Assembly: GCA_023105745.1 (NCBI GenBank)
Contig: JALGQZ010000007.1
Location: 52,929,569-52,993,568, forward strand
DNA: 64,000 nucleotides
From: Austropuccinia psidii
Taxonomy: Eukaryota; Basidiomycota; Pucciniomycetes; Pucciniales; Sphaerophragmiaceae
Reading direction: 5' to 3'
Shown: piece by piece, positions 22,799 to 33,996 of the stretch
Position numbering within the stretch: the stretch's first letter is position 1
Layout of the letters: each line of letters starts with the position of its first letter
Notes under the pieces: model-generated
What the model was told of the DNA's origin: nothing
The model's input: the letters and a program-made list of their open reading frames with translations, nothing else
The model's database searches: none
Translations under genes and position numbers: made by a program

Positions 22799-25700
22799 AT
22801 GCCTTCAACTAGATCAGGAGTCAGCTCCAACCCCTCGAGAATATCCCAAAAAGGTCATAGACATGATTATGGCAGAAGCCAATCAGTCACAGAAGGACAA
22901 GGGTCAGTTGATGACTACCAAAGTAAAAAAGTAGTTCATTCTGAAGCTGATAATACTGTTTTACCTTCAAACAGAGCTGACACCACCACAAGAATCCTCA
23001 GGGGACATAAAAAAAGCCAGCCAGAAGGCCTAAAACAATGCATTGCAGCACAAAGAGTACCAGATACTTGCATATCCTTTGAAAAGCTGCATGAATTCTT
23101 ACCTGGCTGTGAGAAAATTCCTAGGCCATCTCAACAATTGCAAGTTACTCAATGGATGGCATCCATTTATGGAAAAGAAAAACATTATGCTTTTAACAGC
23201 AGAATGGAGGAAAAACAACCCTCTACTACCCAAGCAATTGCCAAAAACAGCCCCAGTAGCCAGCAGCAGCAATTCCAACGTGAAAAAGCAGCAACAAGCT
23301 CATAACAATAGAAAAGGAAAGGCACCAGCCACAAAACCTTACAGCCACGGTTACAGAATCCCAAAGATTCAGCAGGATGCCATGGAAAATGTATTTCAGA
23401 TGGCCAGAATAATGATAGAACTACAGAAGGAGAAAGCCAGATTAAAATATCAGAAATGATTTCTGACCTTTTTGATGCTATCCCAGAGTTGTATGAAGCT
23501 ATAAATGACATAAAAAGTCATATTTCCAAAAAACATTCATCAATTTGTAACAATATGAAGACAAATAACTCAAGTCTGAGCCAAATAAAAAAGACACTTA
23601 TGTGTTTTGAAAGAGTTTTAAGAACAATTGAAACTTTGAATAATGACAATTCATTTGGAAACAGGTTAAATGAACAATCTGTCATTATTAAAGAATTGAC
23701 AGACAAATATTCTAAATTCAATATTTATGAAATAATTGAAACAAGAATAAAACAAGCAATAATTAATTTCAAAGGGGAGAATAAAAATGTTCTTGATAAT
23801 ATTTCAAAATGATTTACTGAAGTAAAAACATAAAATTGACTTGAAAAATTGTTTTGACACCTCACAAGAGGAAATATCAAAATTGACAGTGAAGTTGGCT
23901 CAAGTCACTTCTGATGATACTAGAAAAACAGAAATATTGAAATGATTAACAAAAACAGAGGAAAAAAATAAAACTGATGTAATGAATTCAATACAAAGTT
24001 TACAACATGAATTCAGAAATTCCCAAAGGTGTAGCTGTCACAGGGGCTCTTGGACAGAAAACCAAGAGTGGCCTGGCACTCAGCAATCAGGGAACTCACT
24101 TGGTAGACTCCAAAAAAATAAAGAAAACAAAAATAAAGATTTGAATTTCTCTAAGAAGAATGCAAGTACAAAGATGAGATAAAATAAGAGAAATGGGAAG
24201 CCAAATGGCCAAACAGCCAACCAAGTAAGTCCTTAATCACTGTTTCAACCTGCCAAAATGAACAATAGAACCAGTAAGGATATGAACACCAAACATCCAT
24301 TTACAGGCAAAGAAAGAAAAGAGAAAAGGGGCTAAATGACTGAGTTAATAATATCAGTATTCACTTAACAAAAATGATAAGATAAATAAAGATAAAATAC
24401 AATAAAAATATATAAATTAACTGGGGAAAAAACCCCCAGGGTCAAAGGAGGCTGGTAGATGTGAAAATTTGAGAGCTTGAATCCTTCAGGCTGACAGCTG
24501 GTCTGTATTGAATCCTTGAAGCTGTATTAACAGCTTGATGAAGTGTATACCTTGCCAGATTGGGAAATGAACTGCATTGAATGATCTTCCCATTGTGTAT
24601 GAATGAAAAATACAGGTCTTGATGAATTAAGACTGTACTGAATGAATTGCGTTGCCAAGATGGATTGGCAGAGCATTTACCCTTGACATATTGTTTTGGA
24701 GCTGCCTCTTGAATATCCCTTGAGAATGAACAGCCATTATTCCTTTGAAGGAATACTGTGAGTGAGAATAACCATTGATTTCTTGATGGCGTCATTGGTA
24801 TTTGAGATTATGAAACTTTCCCTTGACCCTTGATGAATCCTCTGGAAGGTGTGCCTTGATGACCTGTTAAAAAGTTGAAATTACCATTTGAAATTTCCTC
24901 CATTGGATTTCTGCTGAAAAAAGATGCATAATGGTGTATAACACCATATATGGCACTTTTGGTTATTGAAGGTTGAAATGGGCCCAACGTCCTTTGAGGT
25001 GATGTCAGGAGGATATGAATGAAGTTTGGGTTTTGGAAGGCTTCAGAGGTGAGAAAGTGTCTTTTGAGTGATTTGGCCATTTTTGGGTTTTTGGCTAAAT
25101 ACAGTTAATACAGCTTTAAAACTGTATTTGTGCAAAGTGCACAAACTGTATTTATAGCTTAAATAAGTCAAATACAGGATTTTGAGCTGTATCTTTCCTG
25201 TTGACTGGAGAATACCAAAGAGTGCCCAAAATCAGAGAAAGGCCAGGAAGGGCCTGATGATGGTGAAAAGGCCAGGTTGGCCCCAGGAGTGAAATGACCA
25301 TAAAAGGACACGAAAGATGAGAAGGCCAATTTGGCCAGTGATCATGGATATGGCCAAATTGCCATAAGATTGATATGGTGCTGATATGCCATATGGAGTC
25401 CAGGAGGGTAATTTCCATGGTTGTTACAGTAGCAACAGTAAAATGAATAATATTGAACAATTACTTCACACCTTACCAAGAATGTCTACCCCTTTGAATC
25501 AGAATGAGGGAACAACAATTCCAAAGCCAAAAGTATTGGAGGTTGAAAATTCACAATTAAAAAGTGAAATTTCCACTTCTTTTCATAACTTGGAACCATC
25601 AATGGGCCAAGCACTTTTGAAAGAAGTACCAAAACTTAAAGAATGGCCTCTCTTCATTTGTGAAGGAGAATATGACCATAGGGAATTCATCAGAGGTATT

Positions 25701-26567
25701 GACATGATTAAAGAAGATTTTGAATTACCAAAAATATTGGTAACAGCAATATTTAGCACCTTGTTTTCCAGATCAACCCACAGATGGTATAGCAAATTAA
25801 GACAAGCACATGGCCACCAAAGTTGGACTTGGTGGAAAACCCAAATTATTAATGAATGGGCCAATTATTCTTGGAGATTTAAATTTGAAACAGCGTTTGA
25901 ATCTGCCAAATTTAATGCTGATAAAGACATTGCTTTACCATTGTTTTTCCAACAACAAGACAGATTACCAGAATTACATCCTGACATGTCAGAATTTATG
26001 ACTCACAGAAAAATTATAAGACAATTTGGGGGTGACTTAGAACATGCTGTAAAAAGGAGGACTACTGAACAACTTTCAGCAAAAGATACCATTAATATAT
26101 TAGGAGAAGTAACCACCAGAACCATCATTGGTTCTAGTAGGGTGAATCTCAAAAAAAGGTTTAATACACCTTGGAAAGATTTTGTGGACAAAAATCCCAA
26201 AGGAAATTCTAATAATATGAAATATAAATCTTCAGATATAATCAGGAAGTTCCATATTTGCCAAAGCACCACACATTTAGCTAATGCATGTCCCAGGGAG
26301 GGAAAAATCAATGAAATTGACATTGAAAAAGAACCTGATGTTGAAAAAGATGATGATGTAGAAAATTCAGATGATAAATTGTCAATATTTTCTGAATCTT
26401 CAAAAGATATAGAAAATATCAATGCCACATTTGACATAATGGAATCTCTTTCCCCCTTGCCTCAATTGAGCAAAGGTCAACTTTCTTTGTCAAAAATTCA
26501 AGGTGCACAACTTATGAAGACCAAACCAAATAGAGGAAGGGTTATACATCTGGTAACTCCTGTATAA
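22799..26567 (+). pseudogene. gag: Gyp-E Gag, split by solo LTR-G
   Basis: The ATG at 22799 gives MPSTRSGVSS, the counterpart of MTTRRGSQYS in Gyp-B. A shift near 23090 moves to the frame ending at 23459 (PYSHGYRIPKIQQDAMENVF), then 23456-23812 is a coiled-coil-like segment with a stop after DNISK. LTR-G interrupts at 24036-25428. Gag resumes as MNNIEQLLHTLPRMSTP and runs open to 26567 with the core KLKEWPLFICEGEYDHREF, HRWYSKLRQAHG and WTWWKTQIINEWANYSWRF. The zinc knuckle reads FHICQSTTHLANAC: the first Cys is Phe, so the CX2CX4HX4C is broken. An acidic tail follows. The product would assemble particles; this copy cannot. Confidence 0.85.
24036..25428 (-). mobile_element. Solo LTR-G in Gyp-E gag
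   Basis: 1393 bp from TGTCACAGGGGCTC to GGTTGTTACA with the exact duplication GTAGC on both sides (24031-24035, 25429-25433); gag resumes after it. No internal region, so it is a solo LTR left by LTR-LTR recombination. A TATA-like GCTATAAATACAG on the minus strand (about 25149-25161) suggests minus orientation. Upstream in that sense GGCCA/TGGCC recurs many times (25220-25380). The two open frames within it (24442-24795, 24808-25080) show no known domain. No other copy of this family is in the window. Confidence 0.85.
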
Positions 26568-26960
26568 CAGAAGTGGTAATTTACAAAAAACCCACTAAGC
26601 TTTCTCCTCTTGTGTTGGCAAATATTTTCTTAAGACTTGTGTACCAAATTTTGAAGATCAATTATTGCCAATTGATGGAATAAAATGTAATAGTGCAAGT
26701 AGTCCAATGAAAGCATTAGGCATATTTGAGACTACTTTCATATATCCACACATAAATGGAAATCTAATAATCACTGTTGAATTTGTTGTTATGGGAAATT
26801 GCTCTAGTACCCAGTTTATATTGTGAAATGAATATTGAATCATGTATGGCATAGACTTACATAACAACAAGGATAGATAATTTCCTATTGGAGACAATAA
26901 GTGTCACGAATTTACCTTTTTACCATTTAAAAGACAAATTACAGTAAGCAAAGGATCACC
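26530..26960 (+). pseudogene. Gyp-E retropepsin remnant
   Basis: In the frame after the Gag stop one reads NEYxIMYGIDLHNNKDR and FPIGDNK, matching GNDYLSIYGIDISNQKDRYF in Gyp-B, and before it CVGKYFL and ALGIFETTFIYPH. The active-site DTG is not readable: the frame is damaged just upstream (26570-26620). Several stops lie inside. It is followed by the linker QITVSKGSP, as in Gyp-B. Confidence 0.7.
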
Positions 26961-27300
26961 AGTCAACTTAGAGCTGGAGAAATTCAAATCTCAACACTTA
27001 AATGAAGCTGAAATAAGCCTTCATCTGACTGATAAACAAGAAAGTGAACTTTCTGCCCTTTTATATGACCACAAAAAAGCATTTGCATCAGACAAAGAAC
27101 TTCTGGGGGCATGTATTGGTAATGAAGTTGACATTGTCCTCAACATTGAAAAACCTTATCCACCATTCTTAAGAAGACCTGCATATCTAGCAAGTCCTCA
27201 ATAAAGAGAAGCTCTGGAATGCCATATTGAAAAATTGTAGATCTTGGTGTAGTAAGGAAGGTTGGGCATAATGAGGAATTAAAAATAACTACACCAGTCA
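26940..27300 (+). pseudogene. pol: Gyp-E RT, N-terminal part
   Basis: DKQESELSALLYDHKKAFA leads to NEVDIVLNIEKPYPPFLRRP. A TAA at 27202-27204 (Gyp-B has a sense codon in ASPRTREALEAH) and a frameshift near 27235-27290 separate it from the long RT-RNase H frame. Confidence 0.75.
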
Positions 27301-27302
27301 TA

Positions 27303-28778
27303 GTGGCATGGCATAATGGAAAATCTAGAATGGTTGGGGACTTTAGAGCGCTAAACACTTACACTATTCCAGACAGGTACCTAATACCAAAAATCCAAAT
27401 TTGCCTTACCCAGATATTTAAAGCAGTGTATATAAGCACTATGGATGCCCTCAAAGGATTTAATCAGAATGTGGTGACACCAAGAGCAAGAAAATCATTG
27501 AGAATTATTGATCATTGTGGAGTATATGAGTATTTGAGGATGCCTTTTGATATCAAGAAGGAACCTTCACACTTCCAAAGAATGATTAATGAAATCTTCC
27601 CTGAAGAACTTTCAGAAGGATGGTTAATAATTTACATTGATGACATTATTGTCTGTTCCAAGACTTGGGAAGAAACCATATACAGATTATCAAGAGTTCT
27701 GACCAAAATAAAATCTGTAAGCATGAAAATTTGTTTGAAGAAATGTGATTTTGGATTCAAAGAACATAAAGCACTGGGACATGTAGTATCTGGTTTATCC
27801 CTTGGAATTGACAAAAACAAAGTTGCAGCAGTACTACTGAAATCTATGCCTCAGAAAAAAAAAGAAATTCAGTCATCTTTGGGGTTTTCAGGATATTACA
27901 GACAGCATATTAAAGATTTTGTATCCATAGCAAGACCTCTGCATAAATTGTGTGACAAGGACACAGTGTTTGAAATGATTATTTACAGAGTCAAAGCCTT
28001 TGAATCGTTAAGAAAAGCCTTAAACACTTCTACACTCTTACTGACCCCGGACTTTAACCTGCCTTTTGAGATTTATATTGATGCATCAGGAAATGGGCTT
28101 GGCGCTGCACTTCATCAAGTCCAGATTATCAATGATAAGGCTGTGGAAGGACCCATATGCTTCATATCCAGGAAAATCAAACCAACTGAATCCAGATATG
28201 GAGCAAGTAAAATGGAGTTTTTATGCCTTTTCTGGGAATTGGAAAAGCTAAATTACTTCCTGGAGGGATGTGCCTTTGAAGTAATAACAAATTGTCCCAC
28301 TTTTAAGTCACTTTCAAACATGGAGACACCTAACAGACATATGCTCAGATGGCAAATAGCCCTACAAGAGTATAGGAGCAATATGACTATTGCTCACAAA
28401 GATGGGATTATTCATAAAAATGCAGATGTACTGAGCAGATGGCCATTACAAAATAATATTGATAATCCTACTTATGTTCCAGAAGAGGCTTCCCCACATA
28501 TCCCAATAGAAGGAATCAGTATCACAGATCTGGAAACCACTTCCTTTGAAGAAGTAAGAAACAGTTATACTCAGGATACAAACTGTAGCATTTTATGCCA
28601 ATTACTTACTAAATACTGTAAAGACAACTTTTTGATACATGCCTTAGGTGAAATATGTAAAAATTCATATGATGAAAGAATATTCCACTTACTTGATGGT
28701 ATAATTTACCACATAACTAAGCATACATGTGTCATGACAGTTGTGAACAGGTCCTTAATAAATATTGTACTGAAATAA
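27303..28778 (+). pseudogene. pol: Gyp-E reverse transcriptase-RNase H, 491-residue open frame
   Basis: The longest intact frame of the element. RT motifs in order: [49 protein letters not shown] (FGIKNAP box mutated to FDIKKEP), then YIDD at 27633-27644 with both catalytic Asp, followed by [17 protein letters not shown] and [14 protein letters not shown]. RNase H follows: IYIDAS (first Asp), [13 protein letters not shown] (Glu) and NADVLSRW (last Asp). The third Asp is Asn in EVITNCPTF (codon 28290-28292; Gyp-B has ITDCN). It goes on into the integrase N-terminus ([17 protein letters not shown]) and stops at 28776. Upstream breaks deprive it of a start. Confidence 0.85.
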
Positions 28779-30060
28779 TTCCATGACAGCCCCTTCTGAG
28801 GACATCTGTCTGAAGAAAGAACAAGATAAAAGATAAAGAAATGTATATTGTGGCCAATGTGGCAGAAAGATGTTGCAGAGTATTGCAAAATCTGTGGCAG
28901 ATGTTAAAAGGCAAATAAATCCACTGGCAAAATACTTGGAAATATGATCAAGAACCAAGAACCAAGCAGACCTTGGGAAATTGACCATATGTATTGGGTA
29001 ACTGGCCTACCACCAGGGGGTGATTGAGGTTATAACGCTTGCCTAGTGCTTTTGGACAGATTTACTAATACTCCAATCTTTATACCATGTCACAAAGATG
29101 ATACAGCCACACATACAGCTCTTCTGATATGGAATAGAGTAGTATCATGGACTGTCATATTCAAAAACATCATTAGTGAAAGAGATCTCAAATTAACCTC
29201 AGAACTATGGACAAATCTTCACCAACTATTTGGGACAAATTTATCCTTCTCTAAAGCCTACCACCCACAAACTGATGGTCTTGCTGAAAGAATGATCCAA
29301 ACCTTGGAAGATAGGGTAAGAATATTTTGTGCATATGTCCTTGAACTTAAAGATTGTGATGGATTAACCCATTATTGGTATACCCCTTTACCAGAAATAG
29401 AATTGGCATATAAGACATCCATTCATGCCAGTACCAATCAAACTCCTTCTGTTCTAGAAAAAGGACGGAATCCCAAATTACCTCAGGATTTCCTGAGGAA
29501 AGATTTGGTTGAGACACATCCTACAGCTGCTAGCTTCAAAGGAATGCTAGAAAAAGCTATAAAGCATGCAGTAAGGTGCATGGAAGAATCATTTGCATAT
29601 GCTAAAGACAAATGGGACAAATCACATGCCACTGCAGATTTTGAAGTAGGGGATTTAGGACTTGTATCCACCACTAACTTCAACAAAATCAAAGGATGTA
29701 AAAAGCTCAAATACTCCTTTGCAGGACCTTCTGCTATTGAGGCCCCCCATGGATAAATTGCTATTGAAGTAGAATCATCTGAGGAACTTAGCAATAAGAA
29801 TCCTAAATTTCCAGTGAGATTAATAAAGCCATATAAATCTAATGATGCTGAAATTTCCTTTGAGGAATAAAATTTTTCCGAGCTATACCTCCTATTTAAT
29901 CATCAAGTATTAAGAAAATTAGCAAAGCTCTCAAAGAAAAAAAGTTGAGAACCAATAAAGTAAGGTAATACATTTTTAGGTACAGTGACCCAACTTGTTA
30001 AGATGAATGGTTAGCAGAAAAAGACATACCCAAAGCTACCAAGATTCTCAGAAGGTTCAG
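28779..30060 (+). pseudogene. pol: Gyp-E integrase and chromodomain
   Basis: The zinc-binding part is damaged (FHDSPF-stop-GHLSEE, YCKICGRC). The core reads IDHMYWVTGLPPGGD, where the first catalytic Asp is Tyr (Gyp-B: HMDW). Next is IISERDLKLTSELW (Gyp-B: ISDRDPKFTSALW; Asp to Glu), then YHPQTDGLAERMIQTLED with the catalytic Glu. The open frame 29046-29756 ends in the GPFxI region. A decayed chromodomain follows near 29910-30060 (YIFRYSDPT, EWLAEKDIPKATKILRRFR). Chromodomains in this clade guide integration to heterochromatin. All activity is lost. Confidence 0.8.
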
Positions 30061-30104
30061 AAACACTAGAAATAAAACAATATTACAAAGTAATATTCTT
30101 TTTT

Positions 30105-30117
30105 TAGGGGGAGGGAA
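30105..30117 (+). promoter_or_regulatory. Polypurine tract of Gyp-E
   Basis: AGGGGGAGGGAA lies immediately before the 3' LTR start TGTGAGCC at 30118. Confidence 0.75.
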
Positions 30118-33100
30118 TGTGAGCCTTAGAGGTATTTTCATATACCCAAAAGACCACAAATAATAAAATAAGATATAAATATAAATAAAATAAATTTATT
30201 TATATTATCAAAATGAAAATGAAATATATATATAAATTTATGTATAAAAATTTAACAATAAAATTACATTAAATTTTAAAATTGTGAAAACACATTTTTA
30301 GTTGAAAGAATTAAGTAAAAATGAATTTTCAACAAAACTACCAAAATAGAAAATATTTTTGCAAAAAAATTAGATAAAAATTATCATAACTTCTTATCCA
30401 ACAAATAAACACATGAAAATTATTTCACCATTGAACCCCTCATAAAAAATAAGGTGGGTTCACCTCTAGGTCAAATTTCTGTAACTCAACTCTAAATAAG
30501 CTTGAATTAAGGCTTTAGTATTTCCTGTACAAATGTTGAAAATCCTAAGAACCTTAATTCAGTTCACATCACATGTGGTGTTAACCATCAATTTTTGTGT
30601 TAAAATTTAGGTGTTGTGTCTAGTTTGGAAGTTGTGAGAAATTAAAGTATTTTCAATTGAATTGTCAAAATGTGAGCGTGGATTCCATAATTGAACTGTA
30701 ATTTAAGTATGAGGTGTCAATTATGACAGTAAGTGTACTGTAAAACTCAAGTGAATTACATATGTAAATTACAAGTATAATACATTATGTGGAATTAAAG
30801 GAAAAATAAATTGGAAATATGAATTTGGGGGGAAGGAACACTAGCTCTAAGGGGGAGCCAGACCCCCAAAATCCTTGCTGAAAGGTGTGAGATGTCAAAA
30901 TCAACGCAAAAGTTCATCAATTTTTGCCTGTAATTGAGTAGCAGGGTCTGTGACTCAATTAATGATGAGGTTTGATACCAACCAGGGCAGTTTTAACTGT
31001 TGCCAAGAGGTTAAAGCTACCCTTAAGGGGAAAAAGTCTTAGTAAAAGAAGTTTTAACTGGTTTCTACATCTGTTACTCACATTCTGATGTGTTTTTAAG
31101 GCTCTAGACCAGGTATTACTATAGTAATGGCTGATTTAAGGGTCTAAAATTGCTAAAACCAGCCCTTTTTTGGTCTAAACCAGGGATTAATGATGCCATA
31201 ATTGTATTTTATGTTGTCAGATTGTTTTCCACGACTGAAAAGAGTAAACTTTACTTTTGGAGTAAGAAAATTTATGGCTATAAAGGAACGTCTTCTTTGC
31301 CCCACTTTTCTCTTCATGTTAGAATCTTTTCCTTTTATAATAAGTTTAAACACTGATAAACCAATCAATAAAATATCACAACCCTTTTTTCAATAATTTT
31401 AAACCTTTTAACCACATGAGAAACACATTATAATCATTTTTACCCCTGAACCACCCCATAAGTGAAATAAAGCATCTTTCATCACTGTAAACTTTGTCAC
31501 TTTATTTCCAAATTCACTCTGGTCACTTTTGGGTGTGTTTTATCTTTCATAATCTTTTGAATACTTTATTCTTTAATTAATTTCTTGCATTTCTTTGCTC
31601 AATGGATTCTAATTGTAATTGCTCTTGAAGAAATTTCTTTTGCAGCCTTAAATATCTCTTGTAGAGTGTCAGGCTGAGTCTATGATAAAAGTATTAAAAT
31701 GTATTTACAACTTTTAACTATGCCTATGACATGGTAAAAAAGGATTTCAAAAGATTTCTAAGAGTTAAATATGTTTTAATTTAAGAATAAAAGGGCTTTA
31801 CTATATGAAATATAGTGGTGGTGAGCGCTGTTGAAAGCCCTGGGTGCAGCTTTACCTGTTGGGTTACAATAATAAAGGCTATAATAATTAATATTCTAAT
31901 TATACCTGTTTATTACCCAAGAGTAAAACTGTTTTTGACAGTTTACTATGTAGGGTATTCAAGAGCAGGATGAGGAAAGCATTTCTGGCTGTGAAAATCC
32001 TGCTTTTTATCCTGAAATGGGGTGGAAGGGCTGTTAGACCTCTCCAGGTAGAGGGAGTGAAGATTTTTTCACTCTCTGAGACAGGCTTGTGGTTTTCAAG
32101 GACCTGTATAGCCTTTATTGAGCTCAGATGTGGTTTTGAAACCACATCTGGGCAGTTTTCACCAATACAGGGTGAAAATTTTCATCTGGGGACCACATAG
32201 CCCTGTTCTGACATGTATGACGCGTAGAATGCTGTACAGAAGCTGTATGGGACCCCAGTATTGACTGACTTATGAGGTATTGAATCCCAAACATTCTTCT
32301 TTGTCTTTTTAACACCTCATAATCATGCCTATGGGATATTATCCCATGGTAAGACTGTATTGGACAAAATGTGGGATTTTGACCTTAAAACAGCCATAAC
32401 TTTGTGAGTTTTTGAGATATCAACCTCAAAACTGAACCGGTGTGTATCCCTGTAGGTTCTCTACACAATGGTACCTTATTTTATATGGTTATCATTAAAT
32501 ATGGCAAAGGTATGCCATGTACAAGATTTTTATACACATGCGTGGTTTATGCAAAAAGCTGTATTAGGTTTGTTTTCCCCATAACTTCTGCTATATTTGA
32601 GATATGAGGAAATGGATGACACCATCAAGTAGCCCTGATTTTTCTCTTTCCAAAAAGGCCTCACTTTAAGTATCTCCCACTAAAACTGTAGAAGTTAGAT
32701 GAGAGGTGAATGTTTTCTTCAACCTTATTTTGTCTGAATTTGACCATAGCTTCTGTAATATTGGTGCTAGCTCAGTGTGGCTGGTACCATTGGATAGCCC
32801 TGACATAGAGCTTCATTCTGCATACCCGTTTGATGGGGTTAAGCCTCTTACTCTGTATTTCAGATGAGAGGTTAAAATTAAGTTTTATGCCCAGCAATAA
32901 CTTTGAGCATGAATAACTTTGTTATTCTTTGTCCTATGATGATGGGACTTGTATATTTGGAAAGGAGTGAGTTTCCTCTTTCTTTTGATACCTTTTGAGC
33001 TCATTTGGCTCAGCTCTATGTTTTCGTGGTATCTTGGCTATACCATTGGTTTATTGTATTTTGGCTATCATGCTTGTGCTCTGGTTTTGAGTCACAGGCT

Positions 33101-33320
33101 GACATAGAGTATTTTTGGATAAATGTTTATTGTTGGTAAAACAAGAAATCTTTATAATATTATTTTTTTATGCTTATATAGTTAAAAACAATCAATTTGG
33201 TTTGTTTTCTCTCAAAAATAGTATTTCATACTATTTTTAATCAAATATTTACCTTATAGATATTTTTAGGACAGGAAAAGTACTTGATTTTTAATCAAGG
33301 TTTTATATCCACACCTTACA
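30118..33320 (+). mobile_element. Gyp-E 3' LTR, carrying a solo Gyp-F LTR
   Basis: TGTGAGCCTTAGAGG at 30118 to ATCCACACCTTACA at 33320. It is interrupted by 31667-33104; without the insert and one duplication copy it is about 1.76 kb, close to the 5' LTR. It is followed by the ACTCT duplication. Confidence 0.85.
31667..33104 (-). mobile_element. Solo Gyp-F LTR
   Basis: 1438 bp, TGTCAGGCTGAGTC...GAGTCACAGGCTGACA, with the exact duplication TAGAG (31662-31666, 33105-33109). The uninterrupted LTR at 50420-50430 reads CTTGTAGAGTATTTTTGG, confirming the empty site. It is the reverse complement of 33997-35432 with clear divergence. Confidence 0.9.
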
Positions 33321-33670
33321 ACTCTTCAGAGGTGTGGAGAAATTACCAGACCCTTCAGGCTCCCCAAAGGGATAAATATAGGCCTTTTCCCATTGGAAAA
33401 GGACCTCATGGTCATATATTTAGAATTCTTACATAGTAAAGCTGCAAATAACCTGTAGTACTCTTAGAATTATATTATTAGCTATTGTAGTTGATTTTCA
33501 TGGTTAGTAGATATTCAACAGCTGCAACCAAGACCCTCAGTAGATTCATCACCACTGTTACCCATAACAGTAGGGTCTTACTTATTATTTTTGACTAATT
33601 TAAAAGGTCACAGCTATAGTACCAGCTTTTATTTACTCCTTTTGAGATGCTACATAGACTCACCCTGACA
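33321..33670 (+). mobile_element. Gyp-D 3' LTR, second part
   Basis: It resumes at ACTCTTCAGAGGTGTGGAG (5' LTR: 9380 onward), with GGGATAAATATAGGCC and CCCATTGGAAAAGGACCTCAT, and ends CATAGACTCACCCTGACA at 33670. CTTGG follows, the partner of CATGG at 8083. Confidence 0.8.
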
Positions 33671-33996
33671 CTTGGCATAGTTCATGATTGGATTGAAGGA
33701 ATATTACAGCATTATTACAAGTATAGAAGCATTTTCTTGGAAACATGAAGGGTCATTGCAAGGCAGCTTCAGAAACTCAGAATGAGAAGTGAAAGATTTT
33801 GTTTGGACTGCAATCAAATCTCAAAAAAAGGGAGGAATTTCAGATCATCACAGAGGGAAATTAATGTCCCACATTAACAAGGTGGATCATAATTCCAAAA
33901 ATCTTTGAAAATCGTAATTTGGTAACCTGAATGCAAGAAAATGGAATTTTTTTATTCAATGTGTAAGTGCCACTTGCAGTTCTGCATGGCTTGTGC
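33671..33996 (+). pseudogene. TNP2-like transposase, second part
   Basis: Directly after the Gyp-D duplication the gene goes on: LGIVHDWIEGILQHYYKYRS, then, after decayed sequence, FGNLNARKWNFFIQCV near 33925-33975. Joined in thought with the first part (PVLNITHG at 8087) this gives the conserved order DPV..IT.G..H.W.EG.LQHH and GN...G.LKA..W. I know this order from TNP2-type transposases of basidiomycetes, which carry catalytic acidic residues in this region. It is cut again at 33997 by Gyp-F. The C-terminal part is not in the window or was lost. Confidence 0.6.

Larger units (their letters stand above)
20530..33320 (+). mobile_element. Gyp-E: complete chromodomain Ty3/Gypsy element with two nested solo LTRs
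   Basis: 5' LTR 20530-22330, primer-binding site, gag, protease, RT, RNase H, integrase, chromodomain, polypurine tract, 3' LTR 30118-33320. The target duplication is exact: ACTCT at 20525-20529 and 33321-33325, and the Gyp-D LTR resumes across it. A solo LTR-G lies in gag and a solo Gyp-F LTR in the 3' LTR; without them the element is about 9.95 kb. Its LTRs share long blocks with the solo LTR at 48859-50633. Frameshifts, stops and lost catalytic residues make it inactive. Confidence 0.9.
8088..33670 (+). mobile_element. Gyp-D: old Ty3/Gypsy element without pol, split by Cop-1 and Gyp-E
   Basis: The 5' LTR is 8088-9739, followed by a primer-binding site, a long leader, a decayed gag and protease, a polypurine tract at 19363-19374 and a 3' LTR beginning at 19375. 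Gyp-E splits the 3' LTR, which finishes at 33321-33670. Flanks are CATGG (8083-8087) and CTTGG (33671-33675), a target duplication with one mismatch, and the transposase reading frame resumes right after. Without the inserts the element is about 7.6 kb. No RT or integrase is found between the protease and the polypurine tract, so it is deleted or non-autonomous. Confidence 0.75.

Noticed and set aside
24031..25433. Insert at 24030 read as TGTAGC...TTACA
   Set aside because: That choice gives no duplication; moving the ends to TGTCAC (24036) and TTACA (25428) gives exact GTAGC repeats.
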